Positions 1-6,135 of a stretch of 7,401 nucleotides of DNA are shown here, piece after piece. Positions within the stretch are counted from its first letter, which is position 1, and the number at the start of each line of letters is the position of its first letter. Origin of the DNA: UBA12078 sp964556955 (GTDB lineage: Bacteria > Patescibacteriota > Dojkabacteria > SC72); assembly GCA_964556955.1 (NCBI GenBank), contig CAZKXP010000035.1, positions 1 through 7,401 of the forward strand. Direction: 5' to 3'. Made by a program: the position numbers and the translations under genes. The notes beneath the pieces are model-generated. The model made no database searches, was not told the origin of the DNA, and saw only the letters and a list, made by a program, of their open reading frames with translations.

Positions 1-359
1 AGAGAGAAAGAACTTTTAGATCAGATATGCAACAGAGGGGTATCAATATTGATGAGTTCATGAAAGCACAAAATCTAACTATAGAAAAAATGAGAGAGCT
101 TTGGAGTAAGGATGCGAATGAAGCGCTACAGACAGATACCTTCTTAAGGATGTATATGAAGGAGAACAATATCACCATGACAGATGAGGATTTAAACAAG
201 AGGATAGATGAATTAAAGAAGAATGCCCCTAAGGGTACAGATATGAGTGTATATGACGATGAGAATTGGAGAGCGTATGTTAGAAATGTAGATTTGAAGC
301 AGAAAGCTTTTGAGGCTTTCATAAAGGAAGTGTTAGGAGAAGAGGTACATAAGGATTAA
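1..359 (+). CDS. tig: Trigger factor, C-terminal part (5' end outside window)
   Basis: The reading frame is open from the first complete codon (position 3), so this is the tail of a longer gene; the ATG at 27 is an internal methionine. About 118 residues are visible. They have the pattern of the trigger factor C-terminal chaperone domain: a long charged helix (GINIDEFMKAQNLTIEKMRE), an alanine/leucine helix, then NNITMTDEDLNKRIDEL, which matches the usual 'I.VTDEEL...I' stretch, and a last helix ending in KEVLGEEVHKD. Trigger factor is a ribosome-bound chaperone and prolyl isomerase that shields new chains; the ribosome-binding and PPIase domains would lie upstream of the window. The call is strengthened by clpP starting 21 bp downstream, since tig-clpP is a very common bacterial gene order. 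The coding strand is strongly G- and A-rich, like clpP. A SurA-like or other helical chaperone C-terminus is a less likely alternative. Confidence 0.78.
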   Translation, partial: RERTFRSDMQQRGINIDEFMKAQNLTIEKMRELWSKDANEALQTDTFLRMYMKENNITMTDEDLNKRIDELKKNAPKGTDMSVYDDENWRAYVRNVDLKQKAFEAFIKEVLGEEVHKD

Positions 360-380
360 TTAATTTAATCTATTAAATAT

Positions 381-962
381 ATGTATTTAATACCTACAGT
401 TGTGGAAAAGGACAGGGAAGGAGAGAGAGCGTATGATATCTATTCGAGATTGCTCAAGGATAGAATTGTGTTTGTGACAGGGGCGATAGATACGGAAATG
501 GCAAATACTGTTGTTGCTCAATTACTTTTTCTTGAAAAAGAGAATCCAGACGAAGATATTCAGATGTTCATAAATACTCCTGGTGGAATTATAACTGCTG
601 GTATGGCTATTTTAGATACTATGAACTATATCAAGTGCGATATTTCTACCATAGCTGTTGGTATGGCTGCCTCTATGGGTAGTATTTTGTTAGCTAATGG
701 TAAGAAGGGTAAGAGGTATGCTCTTCCCAATAGTAAAATTCTGATTCATCAGCCTATTGGTGGTGCAGAAGGACAGGCTAGTGATATTGCCATAGCAGCA
801 GAGGAGATTTTGAAGGATAGAAAGATGTTGTATGAGTTCTTAGCGGAGAAGACTGGTAAGGATGTTAAGGATATCGAGAGAGACGCAGATAGAGATAAGT
901 ACTTTACAGCACAAGAGGCAAAGTTGTATGGTTTAGTTGATAAAGTTATAAAAAGAAGATAA
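381..962 (+). CDS. clpP: ATP-dependent Clp protease proteolytic subunit ClpP
   Basis: This is the serine peptidase that forms the two-ring, 14-subunit barrel of the Clp protease and degrades proteins fed in by an AAA+ unfoldase (ClpX or ClpC) in the cytoplasm. At 193 residues it has the normal family length. The catalytic triad is visible: Ser98 in GMAASMGS, His123 in LIHQP, and Asp172 in the DRDKYFTA segment, followed by the typical AKLYGLVDKVI ending. INTPGG (residues 64-69) is the glycine-rich strand that binds substrate. The N-terminus (YLIPTVVEKDREGERAYDIYSRLL) matches the mature ClpP start without a propeptide, which supports the ATG at 381. No Shine-Dalgarno sequence precedes it; the upstream 21 bp are almost pure A/T, with a TATTAA-like box close to the ATG, so an extra promoter giving a very short leader is possible. 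It probably also belongs to an operon with tig and the next gene. No clpX is present in the window. Confidence 0.97.
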   Translation: MYLIPTVVEKDREGERAYDIYSRLLKDRIVFVTGAIDTEMANTVVAQLLFLEKENPDEDIQMFINTPGGIITAGMAILDTMNYIKCDISTIAVGMAASMGSILLANGKKGKRYALPNSKILIHQPIGGAEGQASDIAIAAEEILKDRKMLYEFLAEKTGKDVKDIERDADRDKYFTAQEAKLYGLVDKVIKRR

Positions 963-964
963 CA

Positions 965-1435
965 ATGACAGATGCCAATGATTTCATGCACCCAGAAAGT
1001 AGTACCACCACAGATCCTATTGATCCTAAAGAAATAATCCCTGCCAGCTTAGAGAATGTTTTAAATTCTACAAATCCGCATGAGTTTGTAAACACTATTC
1101 TAGAAACCACAATCGAAGAGGCGACAAAGGGAGTAGAGGAGACAGTGAAAATGAATCCCAATCTCACTATTGAGAAGATGGATATTAATACTCAAAATAG
1201 TTTACAGATGAGAGATATCCACGGCGCTTTAGTAACTGGAGGTGCTGACTTTTCTGAATTCCCATATTTTTACTTGATAGGGAACAATGCCGCAAATACA
1301 AAGATACCACACTCAATGGTGGCTATTTTTGCAAAGCTGTCAGATAATCGAGTGGTTGCATACATCGGGAAGAGAACAAAACCACAACAATATGTTAGCA
1401 GCACCGTTCTGCAAAACGAGATCATTAGATTCTAA
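965..1435 (+). CDS. Unrecognised protein downstream of clpP
   Basis: I do not recognise this 156-residue protein. It starts 2 bp after the clpP stop, so it is very likely co-transcribed and possibly translationally coupled. The first 30 residues are acidic and rich in S/T/P/D and look disordered; residues about 30-62 form a probable amphipathic helix; residues about 85-156 look like a compact mixed fold with short strands (YFYLIGNN, SMVAIFAKL, RVVAYIGKR). There is no signal peptide, no membrane helix and no cysteine, so a soluble cytoplasmic protein is expected. The ATG at 965 is the first after clpP; M8 (986) is a possible alternative. Its coding strand has roughly equal G and C, unlike the G-rich clpP, which may mark a different history. 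Its position, where clpX is common, invites a link to Clp proteolysis, but nothing in the sequence shows one. Confidence 0.7.
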   Translation: MTDANDFMHPESSTTTDPIDPKEIIPASLENVLNSTNPHEFVNTILETTIEEATKGVEETVKMNPNLTIEKMDINTQNSLQMRDIHGALVTGGADFSEFPYFYLIGNNAANTKIPHSMVAIFAKLSDNRVVAYIGKRTKPQQYVSSTVLQNEIIRF

Positions 1436-1464
1436 TTGATAATTCTCCTAATTCCATATAAAAT
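1436..1464 (+). promoter_or_regulatory. Sigma-70-type promoter of the tRNA-Val gene
   Basis: TTGATA at 1436-1441 (5 of 6 to the -35 consensus) and TAAAAT at 1459-1464 (5 of 6 to the -10 consensus) are separated by exactly 17 bp. A start about seven bases downstream (near 1471) would give a leader of some 6 bases before the tRNA. The -35 box begins at the base after the stop codon of the upstream gene, so the tRNA can be expressed independently of the clpP operon. Confidence 0.65.
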
Positions 1465-1476
1465 ACATACCACTAA

Positions 1477-1550
1477 GGACGATTAGCTCAGCTGGTTAGA
1501 GCGTCACATTGACATTGTGGAGGTCACAGGTTCGATCCCTGTATCGTCCA
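1477..1550 (+). tRNA. tRNA-Val (anticodon GAC)
   Basis: A complete 74-base cloverleaf can be folded by eye. The acceptor stem GGACGAT (1477-1483) pairs perfectly with ATCGTCC (1543-1549), with discriminator A at 1550. The D stem is GCTC/GAGC with loop AGCTGGTTA. The anticodon stem TCACA/TGTGG contains one T-G pair. The anticodon loop TTGACAT gives anticodon GAC at 1511-1513, which reads the valine codons GUC and GUU. The T stem is ACAGG/CCTGT with loop TTCGATC. The 3' CCA is not encoded and must be added by the CCA-adding enzyme. No intrinsic terminator follows; the stop codon of the convergent gene lies 2 bp beyond. Confidence 0.96.
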
Positions 1551-1552
1551 GA

Positions 1553-1960
1553 TTATGAGGCAGTAAATGCCAACACCATAAATACTATTCCTAATATAAT
1601 CATAATAATAGGTAAGAACCATAAATTACCCCCCTTTTTAATAGCTGCATCCTGAGGTTTTTCTTCAAGATATATTACCTCTACAATATCTCCTACCTTG
1701 AATTTGTTTTTAAAAGCAAAACCATTTCTTGATTCTACGGCATATTTCTTCCCACCTTTATCATTGAATTCATATACAGGGTAGTATGAGTATGATGTAG
1801 TAGTATATCCATCCTCATCTTGAGATTGAGATTCTTTCTTAATGATATCGGTTATCTTAGCGTTTACTGTTATTCCATCTTTAACCAATTTTTTTGTTTT
1901 AATGAATTTGAAGATACCAAAGGCAAGGAAACCCAATGCGAAGAGGATATAGAAGACCAT
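1553..1960 (-). CDS. DUF3592-type two-helix membrane protein
   Basis: This 135-residue protein has one hydrophobic helix at each end (about residues 2-20 and 114-132) flanking a soluble region. The soluble part contains the features I associate with DUF3592: VNAKITDIIKKE after the first helix, YPVYEFNDKGGKKYAVES in the middle, then KVGDIVEVIYLEEKPQDAAI, i.e. the usual 'G..V.V.Y....P..A.I' strand before the second helix. The function of the family is not known. The first helix is followed by a K-rich stretch, so the middle domain may face the cytoplasm, though this is not decisive. Its start lies 52 bp downstream of the ABC exporter stop on the same strand, so it may be read from the exporter transcript as well as from its own weak promoter. 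Its stop codon lies 2 bp from the convergent tRNA, so transcripts from the two sides must overlap or stop very sharply. Confidence 0.8.
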   Translation of the reverse strand: MVFYILFALGFLAFGIFKFIKTKKLVKDGITVNAKITDIIKKESQSQDEDGYTTTSYSYYPVYEFNDKGGKKYAVESRNGFAFKNKFKVGDIVEVIYLEEKPQDAAIKKGGNLWFLPIIMIILGIVFMVLAFTAS

Positions 1961-1992
1961 AGATAGATAGAAAAGATCAATTTAATATGTAA

Positions 1993-2001
1993 ATTGTACC
2001 A
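1993..2001 (-). promoter_or_regulatory. Possible extended -10 box for the DUF3592 gene
   Basis: Read on the minus strand, TGG followed directly by TACAAT (5 of 6 to the -10 consensus) forms an extended -10 element about 33 bases before the ATG. This would give a leader of some 26 bases without a Shine-Dalgarno sequence. No -35 match is seen at the right distance, which would lie in the end of the exporter gene. It is weaker evidence than for the two leaderless promoters in this window. Confidence 0.3.
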
Positions 2002-2012
2002 TAAAACAAGGG

Positions 2013-3806
2013 TTAAATTTTCTCCACCTGTGTCCTGTACATATTTGCATACAGACCATTTAATTTCATAAGATTCTCGTGGTTCCCATCTTCTACTATC
2101 TTCCCGTTATCAATAACAATAATTCTTTTTGCTTTCCTAACTGTAGCAAATCTATGAGAAATTATTAATGTCGTTTTGTTCTTAGCATTTTCCCTGATAT
2201 TATCGAATATCTTTTCTTCAGAGAGAGCATCTACTGCACTCGTCGGCTCATCCAGTATTAATAGCTTTGCATCACGATAAAAGGCACGTGCGATAGCAAG
2301 TTTCTGCCATTGACCACCTGATAGAGTTGCACCATCCTTCAATTCTCTATTTAAAAATGTTTTGTATCCATTTGGAAGGGCAGATAGCACTTCGTCAATG
2401 TCCGCCATTTTTGCAGCTTTTATCAGATTTTCTTCCTGTTTTTCTTTTTCTACATTTCCAATATATATATTATCTTCTGCAATAATATCGAGTTTATTAA
2501 AACTTTGGGTCAAAGCCCCAACATATCGATAATAATCATAAATATCCAAAGATTTTAGATCCTCCCCATCTATTAAGATCCTACCCTTAGAAGGGTCATA
2601 TATCCTCAAAAGTAGCTTTATTAATGTCGTCTTCCCAGCACCATTTTTACCAACAATAGCCAGATCTTCATCCTTGTTAAAAGAAACATTAATATCCTTC
2701 AAGACCCATTTCTTCGTTCCAGGATATTTAAACCATACATTCTCAAAGATTACATCTATCCCTTCGTGTTCTACAGCCATAGGTATATCACCATTCTTAA
2801 TTGTAGATTCATGACTCTGAACATCATGAAATATTGATAAGATCTTCTTGTTACCTAAAAGTGCGGATACTCTTCTGAAGACCTCAGAGATATTGAAGAA
2901 GAACTGCTGATATGCAGAGACTACGAATGTTAGCATACCTACTGTAAGTACTCCTGTGATAGCGAGGTTGACACTATATACAAAGGCCGCAACGAAGAAT
3001 ATCAATGTGACCAACCCAGATACAGTAGACCACAGTGCTCTCTTATTTTCTGTTTTCGCAAGTCTTTTTATAAAAGCATAATTTATCTCTCTCATCTTAT
3101 CTATCAAATATCTTCCATACTTGAAGACAGATATCTCCTGCATACTCTCCGGGTCTGTTGTATAGAAAGGCCACCTATACGCCGAATATCTTATTTTCTC
3201 ATCTCCCTTGTCATTCCATATATTCCAAACTTTTTGCCCAAATGTCTTTGTGATGATTGCAGAAGGGATAGAAGATAGAACAGCGAACAGAACAAGAATC
3301 CATGAGTACTGAGATAAAGCAAAAAGGGAGATCGCTACTGCAACGAGTTCTATTAATATAATCAAGGCATCTTGAAAAGTATCGAAGATTCTCCATTGGT
3401 TCCATTCCATAGTGTTGTACTTTGACATAAATTCAGAATCTTCGAATATCTTTGGCTCTAACGCGATTTTCTTGCCCAAGAAAATTTCGTCTTCCCAATA
3501 CGATAACCATAGAGAGATTTTTGCGTTGGCAAATGTCTGTCCCTGAGTAATAAAAATTCCCAGGAGATTCACTAGTAAGAAAACCAATATTGGTAACCAT
3601 AAATCTAGCAAGTTACCTCCCACAGTTATCGCATCTATTGTAGAATCAAGTAATTTAGCGAGGTAGAAGCTCCAAGCAATTGGATATATTTTTGAAAGCA
3701 GGTCAAATAAAACACTCCACCAGAATATTGATAAAAAATGTTTCTCCCTCTTAAATTTTGTATATACGAAATATAATAGATATATTGCGCTTTTGTTTTT
3801 TTCCAT
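2013..3806 (-). CDS. ABC exporter, fused membrane domain and ATPase
   Basis: This 597-residue protein has the half-transporter design of MsbA/LmrA-type exporters, working as a dimer in the cytoplasmic membrane and coupling ATP hydrolysis to export. The membrane domain covers about residues 25-310, with hydrophobic helices near 28-52, 68-88, 145-165, 168-186, 262-282 and 284-305. The ATPase follows with all motifs intact: A-loop Tyr361, Walker A GKNGAGKT (386-393), Q-loop Gln434, signature LSGGQ (495-499) followed by WQK, Walker B LLILDE (515-520) with catalytic Glu520, D-loop SAVD (523-526) and H-loop His551. LSGGQWQK is a variant I associate with peptide and lantibiotic exporters, but no substrate gene is nearby, so the cargo (lipid, peptide or drug) is unknown. 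The ATG at 3806 is supported by a perfect TATAAT seven bases upstream. The divergent HTH-Nudix gene may control it. Confidence 0.93.
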   Translation of the reverse strand: MEKNKSAIYLLYFVYTKFKREKHFLSIFWWSVLFDLLSKIYPIAWSFYLAKLLDSTIDAITVGGNLLDLWLPILVFLLVNLLGIFITQGQTFANAKISLWLSYWEDEIFLGKKIALEPKIFEDSEFMSKYNTMEWNQWRIFDTFQDALIILIELVAVAISLFALSQYSWILVLFAVLSSIPSAIITKTFGQKVWNIWNDKGDEKIRYSAYRWPFYTTDPESMQEISVFKYGRYLIDKMREINYAFIKRLAKTENKRALWSTVSGLVTLIFFVAAFVYSVNLAITGVLTVGMLTFVVSAYQQFFFNISEVFRRVSALLGNKKILSIFHDVQSHESTIKNGDIPMAVEHEGIDVIFENVWFKYPGTKKWVLKDINVSFNKDEDLAIVGKNGAGKTTLIKLLLRIYDPSKGRILIDGEDLKSLDIYDYYRYVGALTQSFNKLDIIAEDNIYIGNVEKEKQEENLIKAAKMADIDEVLSALPNGYKTFLNRELKDGATLSGGQWQKLAIARAFYRDAKLLILDEPTSAVDALSEEKIFDNIRENAKNKTTLIISHRFATVRKAKRIIVIDNGKIVEDGNHENLMKLNGLYANMYRTQVEKI

Positions 3807-3813
3807 AAGCGCT

Positions 3814-3843
3814 ATTATACACCCATGATGAAATAGATTTCAC
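3814..3843 (-). promoter_or_regulatory. Promoter of the ABC exporter, probably leaderless
   Basis: On the minus strand a perfect TATAAT lies at 3819-3814, preceded at 18 bp by GTGAAA (3843-3838, 4 of 6 to the -35 consensus). Only seven bases (AGCGCTT) separate TATAAT from the ATG at 3806. Since transcription normally begins about 6-8 bases after the -10 box, the mRNA would start at or next to the A of the ATG. The rest of the 94-bp gap to 3900 is A/T-rich and must also hold the promoter of the divergent HTH-Nudix gene; I see only weak boxes there, such as CATAAT at 3877-3882. Confidence 0.6.
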
Positions 3844-3900
3844 TAGAATAATAATAAAATTATGCATATCATTAAACATAATAAATTCATAAATAATTAA

Positions 3901-4596
3901 ATGGAAAATCTACATCAAATACAAATGCTCATTCTAAAAGAATTACTCTTTCATCCAATAGCCCGATTTAGCGAATTGAATATTAAGGGGTTAAGTAATG
4001 ACCATTTCTCTTACCACATAAATACGCTCATAGAACTTAATCTCGTAAAGAAAGGCGAAAAAGGATATTCCCTTACAAGTTCAGGCAAAGAATTCGCAAA
4101 TAGAATGGATACAGATCAGGTAGAGATTGAAAAACAGCCGAAAGTTGCAGTTATGTTGATTCCATACAAACTTGTTAAAGGTAAGAAGTATCTTTTAATA
4201 CAAGAACGTACCAAAGAACCATACTATGGATACAAGGGATTCATCACAGGAAAGATGAGATTTGGAGAGAAGATAAAAGAGACTGCAAAACGAGAACTTA
4301 AGGAAGAATCTGGCTTAGACTGCAATGAATTCAAAATTAAGACGCTATTCCATGATCATGTCGTTATGATTGACGATGGCAAACTAATGGAAGACAAAAT
4401 GTTCTTCATAGTTGGAGTAAAAAATCCAAGAGGGAAACCAACAGACACACCAAATGGTAAAGTATATTGGGTTACAGAAGAAGAATTTTTAAATCTAGAT
4501 AGAAAGTATTACAATGAGGACGCAATCTATCAAATGTTCAAAAAGAGTAGGGAACTAAATATTACCGAGAATACATATACAATAGAGGAATTTTAA
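3901..4596 (+). CDS. Winged-helix DNA-binding domain fused to a Nudix domain
   Basis: This 231-residue protein has two parts. Residues about 5-70 resemble a winged helix-turn-helix: helix ILKELLFHP, helix RFSELN, a recognition-like helix SNDHFSYHINTLIELNLV, and a short wing ending in GYSLTSSGKEFA, as in MarR/ArsR-like domains. Residues about 80-215 are a Nudix domain. The Nudix box runs from Gly117 to Leu139 and fits GX5EX7REUXEEXGU exactly (G117, E123, R131, E132, E135, E136, G138), so metal binding and hydrolysis of a nucleoside-diphosphate-linked compound are likely retained. The HTH at the N-terminus is the reverse of NrtR, where it is C-terminal. The divergent arrangement with the exporter suggests a ligand-sensing regulator of that gene and of itself; this is inference. 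A plain hydrolase with an accessory domain is the alternative. No Shine-Dalgarno sequence precedes the ATG. Its stop lies one base from the end of the convergent pentapeptide gene. Confidence 0.88.
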   Translation: MENLHQIQMLILKELLFHPIARFSELNIKGLSNDHFSYHINTLIELNLVKKGEKGYSLTSSGKEFANRMDTDQVEIEKQPKVAVMLIPYKLVKGKKYLLIQERTKEPYYGYKGFITGKMRFGEKIKETAKRELKEESGLDCNEFKIKTLFHDHVVMIDDGKLMEDKMFFIVGVKNPRGKPTDTPNGKVYWVTEEEFLNLDRKYYNEDAIYQMFKKSRELNITENTYTIEEF

Positions 4597-4597
4597 A

Positions 4598-5155
4598 CTA
4601 CTCCAACTTCACCCCAAACACTTTTAATAGATAAACTGCATCTTCTTTATTAAATTTTGCATTCTTACAAATATTCTCCCGTATATCAAAATAATAGTTG
4701 ATAGCAGTACTAAAATCACACTCTGTTAGATCACATCTTAGAAATTGAGTATCTTTAAAATCACATTTCTCGAAAACAACTTTCTTAGCCTTAACATACT
4801 CAAAATATGCCTCTGTTAATTTACAACTATGAAATTCACTTCCTAATATATCTACATCTACTAGAACAGAATAGGACATATCACAGTTAGTAAATATATT
4901 TGAAAATCCAAATTGACAATCAAACTTACTCCATTCAATACCAATTAATTTACAGTTATTTAACTTACAATCAGCTAATTTAGAATTAATAATCTTAATA
5001 TTACTCATCAGACATCCATTAAATGTACAGTTTGTAAAAATACATTCTCTAAACTCTATGCCTTCTAGGTCACATCTCTCAAATACACACTCCTCATATT
5101 CTCCACTCTCGATACCCTTCAATTCATTGAATATTTTTTTATAATTTTCACTCAT
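4598..5155 (-). CDS. Pentapeptide-repeat protein of the Qnr/McbG type
   Basis: The protein has 185 residues, 14 of them Cys. From about residue 23 to 77 five-residue units follow each other without a break (CVFER CDLEG IEFRE CIFTN and so on). After an irregular segment (78-90) further units run to about residue 150, including CDMSYS, CKLTEAYF and CDFKDTQFLRCDLTECDF. Such repeats fold into a right-handed square beta-helix. The two-block layout, the CDMSYS motif and the tail (NYYFDIRENICKNAKF, then a helix EDAVYLLKVFGVKLE) resemble the Qnr/McbG group, whose members mimic DNA and protect gyrase from toxins or quinolones. Gyrase protection here is inference; many pentapeptide proteins have no known role. 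Its ATG overlaps the dus stop in ATGA, which implies translational coupling. There is no signal peptide, so it should be cytoplasmic. It ends in TAG one base from the convergent HTH-Nudix stop. Confidence 0.87.
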   Translation of the reverse strand: MSENYKKIFNELKGIESGEYEECVFERCDLEGIEFRECIFTNCTFNGCLMSNIKIINSKLADCKLNNCKLIGIEWSKFDCQFGFSNIFTNCDMSYSVLVDVDILGSEFHSCKLTEAYFEYVKAKKVVFEKCDFKDTQFLRCDLTECDFSTAINYYFDIRENICKNAKFNKEDAVYLLKVFGVKLE

Positions 5156-6093
5156 ACCATCAGCTCTTTTAAACTATTACTATCACTCGCACTCATTAAC
5201 CTCTGCCTTAACTCTGCAGCACCATCAAATCCATTAATATATGCCTTAACAAATTTCTTTGTAATATTAAAATTCTTTCTCTCACCCCAAACCCTCTCAA
5301 AAAGTTCACAATGCTTAATTAAGGTATCCAATCTCTCTTGTACAGAAATATCCTCTGTACCACTAAACAACCAAGGATTAGACATAATACCTCTACCAAC
5401 CATATACCCATCAGTACCATATTTCTTTACATATTCCTCCCCCTGTTTAACACTCGTAATATCTCCATTACCAATCAAGAGCGTAGAGGGAGAGATCTCA
5501 TTCCTTAGTTTTACACACTTTGCTATCTCATCCCATCTAGCCGGGATATTGTAACCTTCTTTTGCAATCCTTCCATGCACAGTAAGCATATCCAAATTTT
5601 GGTTAAGTAAAAATCCGATCCAATTTTCAGTATCAACCTCCCCATATCCCAACCTTGTCTTAACACTCACAGGGATATCTCCTGCTACACTCTTTACAGT
5701 CTCAACAATCTCCTTCGCAAGATTAGGATCCTGTATTAGTGCAGACCCTCCTCCTGTACTCGTCACATTTCGGACAGCACACCCCATATTAATATCAAAT
5801 CCATCAGGATTTAACTGTTTCAACTCTCTAACAGTCTTTGCAAAATTCTCAGGATTACTTCCCCAGAGTTGGATAACAATTGGTCTCTCAATATCATCAA
5901 ATACCACCCTGTGATCCACACCTTTTTTACCAATGGAACAATAGCCATCAACATTCATAAACTCGGTGAAGAAAACATCTGGACGACCAATCTCACATAA
6001 CATTCTCCTAAATACCGAATCCGTTACATCCTCCATAGGTGCAAGCATACTCAAGAACCCCTTCTTTTGTTTTAAAGACTCTAATATATTCAT
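5152..6093 (-). CDS. dus: tRNA-dihydrouridine synthase (Dus family)
   Basis: This FMN- and NADPH-dependent enzyme reduces uridines in the D-loop of tRNAs to dihydrouridine. The 313-residue protein is full length for the family. It begins with the TIM-barrel signature LAPMEDVTD (17-25), followed by PIVIQLWGSNPE (71-82, Gln75 towards FMN). The active-site segment is DINMGCAVRNV with catalytic Cys105, then GGGSALI. Later come VSVKTRLG (Lys145), LTVHGR (His173), GNGDI (207-211) and GRGIMSNPW (233-241), which bind the FMN phosphate. A helical C-terminal domain (from about 250) contacts tRNA. The residue after Cys105 is Ala where most relatives have Pro, a mild oddity. Which Dus subgroup it belongs to cannot be settled by eye. 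The ATG at 6093 is supported by TAGAAT six bases upstream. The gene ends in TGA, overlapping the start of the pentapeptide-repeat gene, so the two form an operon. Confidence 0.93.
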   Translation of the reverse strand: MNILESLKQKKGFLSMLAPMEDVTDSVFRRMLCEIGRPDVFFTEFMNVDGYCSIGKKGVDHRVVFDDIERPIVIQLWGSNPENFAKTVRELKQLNPDGFDINMGCAVRNVTSTGGGSALIQDPNLAKEIVETVKSVAGDIPVSVKTRLGYGEVDTENWIGFLLNQNLDMLTVHGRIAKEGYNIPARWDEIAKCVKLRNEISPSTLLIGNGDITSVKQGEEYVKKYGTDGYMVGRGIMSNPWLFSGTEDISVQERLDTLIKHCELFERVWGERKNFNITKKFVKAYINGFDGAAELRQRLMSASDSNSLKELMV

Positions 6094-6099
6094 TGGTAT

Positions 6100-6108
6100 A
6101 TTCTACCA
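6100..6108 (-). promoter_or_regulatory. Extended -10 promoter of dus, probably leaderless
   Basis: On the minus strand TGG is followed directly by TAGAAT (5 of 6 to the -10 consensus), then six bases (ATACCA) and the dus ATG. A start at the usual distance falls on the ATG, so the mRNA would be leaderless. There is no recognisable -35 box: that space is filled by the GC-rich palindrome at 6107-6135, which would fit with the extended -10 form and with control by a protein bound to the palindrome. Confidence 0.5.
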
Positions 6109-6135
6109 CAGGCCAGGCTATAGCCTGGCCCTGTG
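6107..6135. repeat. GC-rich palindrome abutting the dus promoter
   Basis: GGCCAGGC (6111-6118) and GCCTGGCC (6123-6130) flank TATA, and the central 20 bases are a perfect palindrome. The arms extend outward with CACA (6107-6110) and TGTG (6132-6135), with one unpaired C. As RNA this forms a 12-bp stem with a one-base bulge and a four-base loop; as DNA it could be an operator covering the dus -35 region. Neither side is followed by a T-run, so it is not a typical intrinsic terminator. It stands out sharply from the AT-rich surroundings. Confidence 0.85.

Noticed and set aside
749..1167. Two minus-strand frames opposite clpP and the following gene.
   Set aside because: They are antisense to a certain clpP and to a gene with good context, and are rich in Ser/Ile/Phe as expected for shadows.
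1436..2012. A dif-like recombination site, considered because of the skew change.
   Set aside because: No 28-bp sequence with recognisable XerC/XerD half-sites was found by eye.
5152..5154. UGA read as glycine (code 25).
   Set aside because: TGA ends dus at the expected length and inside a classical ATGA overlap, and no gene here contains an internal TGA.
6107..6135. Hairpin as an intrinsic terminator.
   Set aside because: There is no T-run on either side, and no gene ends just before it apart from a doubtful 25-codon frame.
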